Positions 34,301 through 41,885 of a stretch of 64,000 nt of DNA are shown piece after piece; position 1 is the first letter of the stretch, and every line of letters begins with the position of its first letter. The notes beneath the pieces were generated by a model. It was given only the letters and a program-made list of their open reading frames with translations, made no database searches and had not been told where the DNA came from. Source of the DNA: Novosphingobium huizhouense (GTDB lineage: Bacteria > Pseudomonadota > Alphaproteobacteria > Sphingomonadales > Sphingomonadaceae); assembly GCF_020179475.1 (NCBI RefSeq), contig NZ_JAILXZ010000001.1, positions 868,001 to 932,000 on the forward strand. Direction: 5' to 3'. A program made the translations under genes and the position numbers.

Positions 34301-34948
34301 TCATGGCGTTTCGAGCCGGTGGCGGATGCGTTCGACATAGGCGCGCGCGGCGGCTTCGGCTTCGGCGGCCTGTCCTGCAAGCACCAGCTTGCCCACTTGC
34401 GCCAGTTCGCCGGCGTGTTCGTGGCGCATCATGGCGAAGCCGAACTGGCCGCGCATGACATGGACCCGCGCCTGGTCGAGGCTGCGGGTGAGCTCGGGGT
34501 TGGCGGCGATGTGCGCCAGCGCGCCGAACAGGTGGCGGCGCGCGTGCATGTAACTGGCGGCATCGCCTTCGTCGCGGCAGGCTTCGAGTTCCGCCACCGC
34601 GCGTTCGAGCGAGGAGGCATCGGCGCCGGCGGCGATGCGCCGGGCGGCGCTGCGCGCGGCGAGGCCGAACAGCAGTTCGGTGACTTCGAGCGTGAGGATC
34701 GCCTGCTCGGCCGAGATGGCGAGGATGTGCGCGCCGCGATTGGGCACGATCTCGACCACGCCGGCGGCCTTCAGTTGCTGCAGCGCCTCGCGCACCGCCT
34801 GCCGACCGGTGCCGAAGCGCAGGCACAGGTCGGCCTCGACGAGGCGTTCGCCGGGCTGCCGTTCGCCCGATTCGATCGCCCGGACGATCGCGCTGGCGAT
34901 GTCGCTGGCGGAAATCCTCGATCGGGAAGCGGGGCCGGGGGGCGTCAT
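34301..34948 (-). CDS. GntR-family (FCD domain) transcriptional regulator
   Basis: A 215-residue regulator. The winged helix has GERLVEADLCLRFGTGRQAVREALQQL, whose core LCLRFGTGRQAVREAL is the GntR recognition helix. Residues ~85-210 are an all-helical FCD ligand domain (RRHLFGALAHIAANPEL) that binds small organic acids, often with a metal. Its own operator lies just upstream at 34988. It sits between a D-aminoacylase-like gene (50 bp downstream) and a GH130/SDR pair, so it may control this whole minus-strand group. Confidence 0.9.
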   Translation of the reverse strand: MTPPGPASRSRISASDIASAIVRAIESGERQPGERLVEADLCLRFGTGRQAVREALQQLKAAGVVEIVPNRGAHILAISAEQAILTLEVTELLFGLAARSAARRIAAGADASSLERAVAELEACRDEGDAASYMHARRHLFGALAHIAANPELTRSLDQARVHVMRGQFGFAMMRHEHAGELAQVGKLVLAGQAAEAEAAARAYVERIRHRLETP

Positions 34949-34987
34949 GACGGGCAGGCTCGATCCTCGCCCGGCGATTGTCAACAG

Positions 34988-35001
34988 ATTGTCGACAATC
35001 C
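34988..35001 (-). promoter_or_regulatory. GntR/FCD operator GATTGTCGACAATC
   Basis: A perfect 14-bp palindrome centred 46 bp before the GntR start, matching the TTGTnnACAA type used by FadR-family regulators. A second half GATTGTCAAC lies next to it (34977-34986). Points to autoregulation. Confidence 0.7.
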
Positions 35002-35007
35002 GAGCGC

Positions 35008-35961
35008 TTATGCGGGTGCGAGCCAGGCCAGCGTCGCCCGGCGCAGCACGCGGTCCTCCAGCGAATAGTAGAGGCGGATGCCCTCGTCCTCGTCGAGGCA
35101 CGAGGCGGCAAAGGCGATGTCGGTGCCCGAGCGCAGGCGCGGCGGCGGCGGCACGATCAGCGGCTCGACGCAGCGGTCGACCACGCGGGTGAAGTTTTCG
35201 TCGAAGGCGATCCAGCCGATCCGCCAGCGCGCATCGTCGGTAGCCCCGTTGTAGAACATCACCGGCGGCCTGCCGTGGCGCGCGAGCATGGGGCCGGTCG
35301 AGAGGTGCCAGTTGTCCCAGGCGTCCTCGCGCACGGTGAACGGATCGTCGGCCACCGTCCACGGACCCTCGAGGGCCTCGGCCACGGCCATGCCGATGCG
35401 CGAGGCGGCATGGCCGGGGCGGATCTCGCGCGCATATTCGTAGAACAGGCGGTACTTCCCGTCCGCCCCTTGGGCGACCGTCGCCTCCTTGATGTTGCCT
35501 TCGCCTTCGGGCGCCTGGAGCAGCACCTTGCGCTTGGTCAGGTCGGTCAGGTCCGGCCCTTGCGCGACGAGCAGCGAGCCCTGGCCGCGGCCCTTTTCGA
35601 CCCCGGTGTAGAACACCATGACCTGCTGCCCGGAATGGACCACGGTCGGGTCCTCGACCCCGGCGGCGTCGACGTCCTCCGGGCCCGGCGCGATCGCGGG
35701 TCGGTCCTCCATCGCGAAGGCGAGGCCATCGCGCGAGGCGCCGGCATAGATGATCCCGGTGGGATCGTCGGCCTTCAGCGGATTGGGCAGCACGCGCACG
35801 AGCAGGCGGTAGGCGCCATCGCGCTGCCACACGTAGGGGCTCATCAGATCGTAGCCGGCGAGCAGACCGTCGCTGCGTGCGGCGTCGAGCGTGACGACGT
35901 GGTGCGCCTCGACCGCGAAGTCGAGCCGGACGGCGTGGTCGGGCTTGCCCCCGCTCACCAT
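35008..35961 (-). CDS. GH130/GH43-like five-bladed beta-propeller protein
   Basis: A 317-residue protein without a signal peptide. GVEDPTVVHSGQQVMVFYTG (core GVEDPTVV) is the acid motif of GH130 phosphorylases, followed by repeated blade segments (NIKEATVAQGADGKYRLFYEYAREI in two parts) and WHLSTGPMLA. GH130 enzymes phosphorolyse beta-mannosides; many relatives are uncharacterised. The ATG at 35961 overlaps the SDR stop by one base (TGATG), so the two are co-translated. Could act on a mannose-containing or related glycan; the substrate is unproven. Confidence 0.7.
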   Translation of the reverse strand: MVSGGKPDHAVRLDFAVEAHHVVTLDAARSDGLLAGYDLMSPYVWQRDGAYRLLVRVLPNPLKADDPTGIIYAGASRDGLAFAMEDRPAIAPGPEDVDAAGVEDPTVVHSGQQVMVFYTGVEKGRGQGSLLVAQGPDLTDLTKRKVLLQAPEGEGNIKEATVAQGADGKYRLFYEYAREIRPGHAASRIGMAVAEALEGPWTVADDPFTVREDAWDNWHLSTGPMLARHGRPPVMFYNGATDDARWRIGWIAFDENFTRVVDRCVEPLIVPPPPRLRSGTDIAFAASCLDEDEGIRLYYSLEDRVLRRATLAWLAPA

Positions 35962-36758
35962 CACGCGCCTTGCGCCACGGTGAGCGAAAGCGCGCCGTCG
36001 ATGGTGACGGTGCTGCCGGTGATGTAGTCGGCGCGGTCCGACAGCAGGAACAGCACAAGGTCCGCGACTTCCTCGGGGCGGCCGGCGCGGCCCCACGGGA
36101 TCGCCGCTTCCTTGGCCTTCAGCTCGTCCGGGTGGTCGAGCGCGGACTGGTTCATCGGCGTCAGGATCATGCCCGGCGCGACCGCATTGACCGCGATGCC
36201 GCGCGGCGCGAGTTCGAGCGCGAGCGTGGTGGTGAGCTGGGCGAGGCCGCCCTTGGCCGCATCGTAATCGAGCCCGCCCGGGCGCGGCGCGCGTTCGTGG
36301 ATCGACGAGATGTTGACCACGCGGCCGATGCCGCGCGCGGTGCGACCGGGTGCGGCGGCGATGCCGGCAAGACCGCGCACGAAGCGGCGGCAGGTGAGGA
36401 AGGGCCCGTAGAGATCGGCGCGCAGCACGCGGTCGAACTGCGCCAGCGCCATGTCTTCGAGAGCCGTGCCGCTCATGTTGAGGCCCGCCGAGTTGACCAG
36501 CAGGCGCATCAGCCCGAAGCGCGATTCGGCCTGCGCGAAAAGCAGATCGACCAGGCGTTCGTCGCCGACGTCGCAGCGAAAGGCGAGCGCGCGCCCGCCG
36601 CCCGCCTCGATTTCGCCGGCGACGGCCGCGCCGGCCGCCGCATCGGCATAATAGGTCAGGACGACCGGGTGGCCCGCCTTGCCCAGCGCAAGGGCACAGG
36701 CCCGGCCGATGCCACTCTCTCCCCCGGTAACCAGCGCCGGCGCGTTATCTGCAATCAT
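35961..36758 (-). CDS. SDR-family oxidoreductase (glucose 1-dehydrogenase-like)
   Basis: A 265-residue classical SDR. Cofactor motif VTGGESGIGRACAL, NSAG at ~89 (LVNSAGLN), Ser in NISSIHE, catalytic YxxxK as YDAAKGG, and PGMILTPM. Motif pattern is like glucose 1-dehydrogenase or 3-oxoacyl reductase. Coupled to the GH130-like gene (1-bp overlap) and divergent from the GMC oxidoreductase, so it probably oxidises a sugar or polyol made nearby. Confidence 0.9.
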   Translation of the reverse strand: MIADNAPALVTGGESGIGRACALALGKAGHPVVLTYYADAAAGAAVAGEIEAGGGRALAFRCDVGDERLVDLLFAQAESRFGLMRLLVNSAGLNMSGTALEDMALAQFDRVLRADLYGPFLTCRRFVRGLAGIAAAPGRTARGIGRVVNISSIHERAPRPGGLDYDAAKGGLAQLTTTLALELAPRGIAVNAVAPGMILTPMNQSALDHPDELKAKEAAIPWGRAGRPEEVADLVLFLLSDRADYITGSTVTIDGALSLTVAQGA

Positions 36759-36808
36759 CTGCCGGAAACGCAGCAGAAAGAACGCGGTTGCGTGAAATTT
36801 CCGTCAGG

Positions 36809-36836
36809 TTTGCATGACCGCTCGTGCGGCTTGCAA
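36809..36836. promoter_or_regulatory. Dyad TTTGCA-CCGC-n-GCGG-TTGCAA between divergent oxidoreductase genes
   Basis: TTGCA and CCGC on the left match GCGG and TGCAA on the right (TTGCATGACCGC, then tcgt, then GCGGCTTGCAA), with a small offset. It lies in the 133-bp space between the SDR and GMC starts, where a shared operator is expected. No regulator is assigned. Confidence 0.35.
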
Positions 36837-36891
36837 TCGGAATTCCGTTTACTTACCCCTCTGTCAACAAGAGTTGGAATGGGATGAGAAG

Positions 36892-38541
36892 ATGCCAGAG
36901 GGCGCGTTCGACTATATCGTGATCGGTGCGGGCAGCGCGGGGTCGGTGCTCGCCGCGCGGCTGAGCGAGGATGCGCAGGCGCGCGTGCTGCTGCTCGAGG
37001 CGGGCGGCGCGAACACGTCGGTGCTGGTGCGCATGCCGGCCGGCGTCGGCTCGCTGATCAAGCAGAAGAGCAAGCACAACTGGGGCTTCTGGAGCGAGCC
37101 CGAACCGTTCATGGACAACCGCCGGATGTGGCATCCGCGCGGCAAGGGCCTGGGCGGATCGAGCGCGATCAACGGCATGCTCTACGTGCGCGGCCATGCC
37201 CGCGACTACGACCAGTGGCGGCAGATGGGCCTGGAAGGCTGGAGCCATGCCGAGGTCATGCCCTATTTCCGCAGGGCCGAGGATTTTCAGGACGGCGCGA
37301 ACACCTACCATGGGCAGGGCGGGCCGCTGAAGGTCAGCTGGGGCGAGCGGTCCGAACACCCGCTCTACAAGGGCGTGATCGCGGCCGGCGCGCAGGCCGG
37401 GCACAAGGTGACCGACGACTTCAACGGCTTCGAGCAGGAAGGCTTCGGCCGCTACCAGCTGACCATCCACGACGGCCAGCGCTGGAGCGCGGCGCGCGGC
37501 TACCTCGCCCCGATCGCAGGGCAGCGCGCCAACCTGACGATCGTGACCGGCGCGCGCACGCACCGGGTGATCGTCGAGGACGGCCGGGCGACGGGGGTGG
37601 AATACAGCCTCGGTCCGGGCAAGCCGGTGCAGCGGGCGATCGCCACGCGCGAGGTGCTGGTCTGTGCAGGGGCCTTCCAGTCGCCGCAGATCCTCCAGCT
37701 TTCGGGAATTGGCGATCCCGAACAGCTTTCGCGGCACGGCATCGCCACGGTCCATGCGCGCAAGGGCGTGGGGCAGAACCTGCAGGACCACCTCGACGTG
37801 ACGCTCAACTGGGCCTGCACCCAGCCGATCACGCTCTACAACGAGATCAAGGGCCTGCGCATGCTCAAGGTGGGCTTGCAGTATCTGCTGACCGGCAAGG
37901 GCGCAGGACGGCAGAACGGGCTCGAGGCGGGGGCCTTCCTCAAGTCGCGGCCCGACCTCGACCGGCCCGACCTGCAGCTGCATTTCGTGCTGGCGATCAT
38001 GCAGGAGCACGCCAAGGTTTCGGTCAAGCGCGACGGCTTCACCATGCACGTCTGCCAGCTGCGCCCGGAAAGCCGGGGCACGGTCTCGCTCGGCTCGGCC
38101 GATCCTTATGCCGACCCCGCGATCCTGTGCAACTTCATGGCCGCCGAGGAAGACCGCCGCGCGGTGCGCGAAGGCGTGCGGATCGCGCGCGAGGTGGTGA
38201 ACCAGAGCGCGCTCGACCCCTATCGCGGCGAGGAGCTGTGGCCCGGCGCCGAGGTGCAGCGCGACGACGAGATCGACGCCTGGGTGCGCGCGCGCGGCGA
38301 GACGATCTACCATCCGGTCGGCACCTGCAGGATGGGCGTGGCGAGCGATCCGCTGGCGGTGGTCGACAAGGACTGCAAGGTCATCGGGCTCGAAGGCCTG
38401 CGCGTGGTCGATGCCTCGGTCATGCCCACGCTGGTCGGCGGCAACACCAATGCGCCCACGATCATGATCGCCGAGAAGATCGCCGACGTGATCCGCGGCC
38501 GCGCCCCGCTGGCGCCCGAGGAGGTGCCGGTCGCGGCCTGA
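36892..38541 (+). CDS. GMC-family FAD oxidoreductase (choline/alcohol dehydrogenase-like)
   Basis: A 549-residue flavoenzyme. The FAD motif is IVIGAGSAGSVLAARL; GGSSAINGMLYVRG is GMC signature 1, and GAFQSPQILQLSGIG is signature 2. The active-site His lies in YHPVGTCRMG with a following Asn in GGNTNAPTIMIAEK. It oxidises primary alcohols or polyols and hands electrons to an acceptor. The ATG at 36892 is chosen over an upstream ATG at 36814 because the FAD motif begins directly after it. Divergent from the SDR/GH130 pair. Confidence 0.92.
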   Translation: MPEGAFDYIVIGAGSAGSVLAARLSEDAQARVLLLEAGGANTSVLVRMPAGVGSLIKQKSKHNWGFWSEPEPFMDNRRMWHPRGKGLGGSSAINGMLYVRGHARDYDQWRQMGLEGWSHAEVMPYFRRAEDFQDGANTYHGQGGPLKVSWGERSEHPLYKGVIAAGAQAGHKVTDDFNGFEQEGFGRYQLTIHDGQRWSAARGYLAPIAGQRANLTIVTGARTHRVIVEDGRATGVEYSLGPGKPVQRAIATREVLVCAGAFQSPQILQLSGIGDPEQLSRHGIATVHARKGVGQNLQDHLDVTLNWACTQPITLYNEIKGLRMLKVGLQYLLTGKGAGRQNGLEAGAFLKSRPDLDRPDLQLHFVLAIMQEHAKVSVKRDGFTMHVCQLRPESRGTVSLGSADPYADPAILCNFMAAEEDRRAVREGVRIAREVVNQSALDPYRGEELWPGAEVQRDDEIDAWVRARGETIYHPVGTCRMGVASDPLAVVDKDCKVIGLEGLRVVDASVMPTLVGGNTNAPTIMIAEKIADVIRGRAPLAPEEVPVAA

Positions 38542-38607
38542 GGCGGCCGCGCGCCTGCCCCACGGGCCGGATTGCGGGCGGGCGCGCGGGGTTGCACCAG
38601 CACGCGC

Positions 38608-39831
38608 ATGGCCTCGCTCCCCTCGTTCGCCGGCGCCGCGTCCGCGCCCGACTTCGCCGCGCACCCCGTGACCCGCGCCGAGGCGCTGGCGCGCCTGCAC
38701 GCGTTCCTGCCGCAGGCCGGCGCTGCCTATGCCGCGCGGCGCAACATCGTGTTCGGGCCCGGCCGCCACGACGCGGTCTCGCGCCTGTCGGCGGCGCTGC
38801 GGCGGCGGGTTCTGTCCGAGCACGAGGTCGTCGCCGCGGTCCATGCCGCGCATGGCGAAGGCGCCGAGAAGTTCGTCGCCGAAGTGTTCTGGCGGACCTA
38901 TTTCAAGGGCTGGCTCGAAGCGCGTCCGCAAGTCTGGTCCGACTGGCGCGGCGATCTCCACCGGCTGGACCTGCGGCTGGCGCGCGACGATGCCTTTGCC
39001 GCGCGCCATCTCGGCGCCAGCCGGGGCGAAACCGGGATCGACTGCTTCGACCACTGGGTCGGCGAGCTGGAGGCGACCGGATACCTCCACAACTGGGCGC
39101 GGATGCAGTTCGCCTCGATCTGGGTGTTCACGCTCGGCCTGCCCTGGCAGCTGGGCGCGCGGTTCTTCCACGACCGGCTGGTCGATGCGGACCCTGCATC
39201 GAACACGCTGTCGTGGCGCTGGGTCGCCGGGCTCCACACCCGGGGCAAGGCCTACCTCGCCGATGCCGAACGCATCGCGCGGATGACCAGCGGCCGCTTC
39301 GCCCCGCGGGGCCTTGCGACGCAGGCGCGGATCCCGGACGGGCCTGCCGCGCCCGCAGCGCAGCCGGTGCGCTCGCCGCTGCGCGTCGATCGGGCGGCCC
39401 CTTGCGTGGTCTGGCTGACCTGCGAGGACCTGTCGCTCGAGCTCGAACCCGCGCTCGCCGACCTGGACGTCCGCGGCGTTGCCGTGCTGGGCGCGGACGG
39501 GGCGGGCGCGGTCGACAGGGCGGCGCTGGGCGACGGCATGGCGCGGGCGGTGGCGCGCTGGCACTGCCCCTCGCGAATCTGCGCCTCGGCCGAGGAGCTT
39601 GCCGCCTTCGCCGCGGGCGAAGGGGCGCGGCAGGTGGTCACGGGCTTTGCCTGCGTCGGGCCCGCGCTTGAAGCCGTGCCCGAGGTCAACCGCGCGCTGC
39701 GCCGCGAAGGGCTGGCGCTGGCCGAGCACCGCCGCAGTTGGGACGAGCGCGCCTGGCCGCACGCGACCAAGGGCTTCTTCTCGATGAAGCAGCGCATCCC
39801 CGCGCTGCTCTCCGCAGCCGGGATTGGTTAA
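38608..39831 (+). CDS. DNA photolyase/cryptochrome-like FAD-binding protein with permuted domain order
   Basis: A 407-residue protein. The N-terminal ~250 residues match the helical FAD-binding domain of photolyases (FWRTYFKGWLEAR, YLHNWARMQFASIWVFTL, SNTLSWRWVAGLHTRGKAYL as core SWRWVAGLHTRGK). The C-terminal ~140 residues start CVVWLTCEDLSLELEPAL, which resembles the first strand of the photolyase alpha/beta domain (VVWFRRDLRLxDNPAL), normally at the N-terminus. It could repair DNA with light or act as a light sensor. Its 3' end overlaps the fructokinase gene end by 4 bp. Confidence 0.72.
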   Translation: MASLPSFAGAASAPDFAAHPVTRAEALARLHAFLPQAGAAYAARRNIVFGPGRHDAVSRLSAALRRRVLSEHEVVAAVHAAHGEGAEKFVAEVFWRTYFKGWLEARPQVWSDWRGDLHRLDLRLARDDAFAARHLGASRGETGIDCFDHWVGELEATGYLHNWARMQFASIWVFTLGLPWQLGARFFHDRLVDADPASNTLSWRWVAGLHTRGKAYLADAERIARMTSGRFAPRGLATQARIPDGPAAPAAQPVRSPLRVDRAAPCVVWLTCEDLSLELEPALADLDVRGVAVLGADGAGAVDRAALGDGMARAVARWHCPSRICASAEELAAFAAGEGARQVVTGFACVGPALEAVPEVNRALRREGLALAEHRRSWDERAWPHATKGFFSMKQRIPALLSAAGIG

Positions 39832-40709
39832 GCCAGGGCGTCGAGCGCGAGCGCCAGCGCGCCGAGCGGGCCCGCGCGGTCGCCGAGCGCGGGCGGGGCG
39901 ATGCGGAGTTCCGCGCCGGCGGGGTCGATGAACGGCAGGTAGCCGGCGAGGCTGGCGACGACCTGCGCGCGCACCGCGGGCAACAGGCCCGGCCGCGCGG
40001 TGCCGACGCCGCCGCCGATCAAGACCGCTTCGACCGAGGTGACGAGGAACAGCGTCGCGATCGCGTCGGCAAGTTCGGCGGCGACCTCGGCCCAGCCGGG
40101 GTGGTCGTCGGGGATCTGCGCGCCGTCCATGCCGAAGCGCGCGGCGAGCGCAGGGCCGCTGACCAGCCCTTCGAGGCAGTCGCCGTGGAACGGGCAGGCG
40201 CCGGCGAAGAGGTCGCCCGCGGCGCGGCGCACGCGGATGTGGCCGAGTTCGGGGTGCATCGCCCCGTGGAGCGGCTTGCCGTCGATGACGATGCCGCCGC
40301 CGACGCCGGTGCCGATGGTGATGTAGCACAGGTTCGCGAAGCCGTGCGCCGCGCCCGCGCCCCAGCGGTACTCGGCGAGCGCCGCGCCGTTGACGTCGGT
40401 GTCGATCGCGGCCGGGCAGTCGAGGCCGTCGCGCAAGCCGGCGAGAATCGGCGCGCCGCTCCAGTTCGGCTTGGGGGTGGGCAGCATGGTGCCGCGCGAA
40501 AGGTCGAGCGGTCCGAACGAAGCGATGCCGAGCGCGGCGAGCGGGCGGTCCTCGTGCCATTGGCGAAGGCGCGCGTTCGCCTCGGCGAGCGTCGCCGTGG
40601 GCGTCTGCGTCGGCAGCGCGACCTGCTCGACGATGTCGCGGCCATCGGCGAGCACGAGGATCGTCTTGGTGCCGCCGAGCTCGACGCCGGCGATACGGGG
40701 CTGTGCCAT
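39828..40709 (-). CDS. ROK-family sugar kinase, probable fructokinase
   Basis: A 293-residue ATP-dependent kinase. The ATP site is GVELGGTKTILVLADG, GTGVGGGIVIDGKPLHGAMHPELGH carries the DxGxT-fold and Zn-site residues (core GTGVGGGIV), and CPFHGDCLEG is the zinc-binding motif typical of ROK fructokinases. It phosphorylates fructose released by the GH68 enzyme, 5 bp upstream on the same strand. Last gene of the sugar unit. Confidence 0.9.
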   Translation of the reverse strand: MAQPRIAGVELGGTKTILVLADGRDIVEQVALPTQTPTATLAEANARLRQWHEDRPLAALGIASFGPLDLSRGTMLPTPKPNWSGAPILAGLRDGLDCPAAIDTDVNGAALAEYRWGAGAAHGFANLCYITIGTGVGGGIVIDGKPLHGAMHPELGHIRVRRAAGDLFAGACPFHGDCLEGLVSGPALAARFGMDGAQIPDDHPGWAEVAAELADAIATLFLVTSVEAVLIGGGVGTARPGLLPAVRAQVVASLAGYLPFIDPAGAELRIAPPALGDRAGPLGALALALDALA

Positions 40710-40714
40710 CGTCT

Positions 40715-41806
40715 TCAGTCCTGCCTCAGCGCGGCGCTCGCACCGTCCAGCGCGAGATGGAGGAACGGGGCGAAGGTCGCGCCGAACCGGCGTACATCGC
40801 CGCCGCCCCAGTTGTCGACGAAACTCGTCACCGAAAGATCGGGCAGGACCATCCAGCTATAGGCCTGCGCCGGCGCCTCGGGAGGATTGGCGAAGACGAG
40901 GCCGCTGCCGTTGAGCGGCTGCCACGGGCCTTCGACCGAGGGCGCGACCATCCCGTAGAGCCCGGTCGGGCCGACCGGCCCCGCAGGATCGAACACGTGC
41001 GCCTGGGTCGACCAGAACAGGTAGACCCGGCCGCCGTGCGCGACGAGGTGGGGCCGTTCGAGCTCGTTGTTGAGCCCGTCGGCCGAGACGATCGGAGGCA
41101 CCAGGCGCCAGTCCTCGGGAGTCTCCGCCGCCGCCCAGGCGGCGCCGACGACGCCGTTGAAGGCGCTCGGCGATCCGGCGAGCGAGGCCGCGAAGGTCAG
41201 CCAGTGGCGGCCGCATTCGTCGCGGAAGTAGGACGGATCGCGCCAGGCCTTGATCGTGCCGATCCCGCCGCCCGCGGTGGTCGGCATGTAGTGCGCCGGG
41301 TCGAGCGGCACGATCTCGGCAAGGTCGCGCCAGGCGGTGCAGCGACCGTCCGCGCCAAGCGTGGCGCGCGCGCGGAACATCCGCTGCTCGAAGCTGAGCG
41401 CAGGCTCGCCGCGGCGCCCGGCGGCGGTGAAGTAGAGCGTCAGCGCGCCGTCCGGTTCGGCGATGGCGCTGCCCGACCATTCGCGGCTGCCGGGCGAGAA
41501 GCCGTCGGGCATCGCCGGGCCAAGTTCGCGCCAGGCGCCATCGGCCGCGCGGCGAAACAGCGTGATGCGGGCATGGCCGTGGCGCTCGTCGGGATCGGGA
41601 AAGCGCGGTGCGGCGAGCGCCATCCACACTTGCGCGCCATCGGCGAGGGTGAAGGGATGGCCGTCGCGGCGCTGGACCGGCCAGGCGTCCCACACGTCGG
41701 TGGTGTCGGAGACGCGGACGATGTCGCGCTCGGCGATCAGCGGCGCGGGATCGCCGGCGCGGATGGCATCGAGGTGACGGGCGCGCCAGGGAGAGGGTGC
41801 GGGCAC
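40715..41806 (-). CDS. Glycoside hydrolase family 68 protein (sucrose-cleaving)
   Basis: A 363-residue five-bladed propeller enzyme. Nucleophile Asp in VWDAWPVQ, stabilising RDP in KAWRDPSYF, EWSGSA, and acid/base Glu in NNELERPH, all GH68 hallmarks. GH68 enzymes hydrolyse sucrose and can polymerise fructose (levan or inulin). No signal peptide is seen, so it is probably cytoplasmic and a hydrolase rather than a secreted levansucrase. It lies between the TonB receptor and fructokinase, which supports sucrose use. Confidence 0.88.
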   Translation of the reverse strand: MPAPSPWRARHLDAIRAGDPAPLIAERDIVRVSDTTDVWDAWPVQRRDGHPFTLADGAQVWMALAAPRFPDPDERHGHARITLFRRAADGAWRELGPAMPDGFSPGSREWSGSAIAEPDGALTLYFTAAGRRGEPALSFEQRMFRARATLGADGRCTAWRDLAEIVPLDPAHYMPTTAGGGIGTIKAWRDPSYFRDECGRHWLTFAASLAGSPSAFNGVVGAAWAAAETPEDWRLVPPIVSADGLNNELERPHLVAHGGRVYLFWSTQAHVFDPAGPVGPTGLYGMVAPSVEGPWQPLNGSGLVFANPPEAPAQAYSWMVLPDLSVTSFVDNWGGGDVRRFGATFAPFLHLALDGASAALRQD

Positions 41807-41842
41807 GGCGGCTCCTGCCTGATGATCGGTGATCGCGAGAAC

Positions 41843-41874
41843 CGGCAGGCGCCGCCCCGGGGGAGGCGACGCCT
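41843..41874 (-). promoter_or_regulatory. Stem-loop between TonB receptor and GH68 gene
   Basis: GCAGGCG-n-CGCC pairs with GGCG-n-CGCCTGC with an 8-nt loop (GCAGGCG 41843-41849, CGCCTGC 41868-41874). A strong hairpin without a T-run inside an operon often stabilises the upstream mRNA or partially stops transcription, giving more receptor than enzyme. Confidence 0.5.
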
Positions 41875-41885
41875 GCGGGCAGGGC

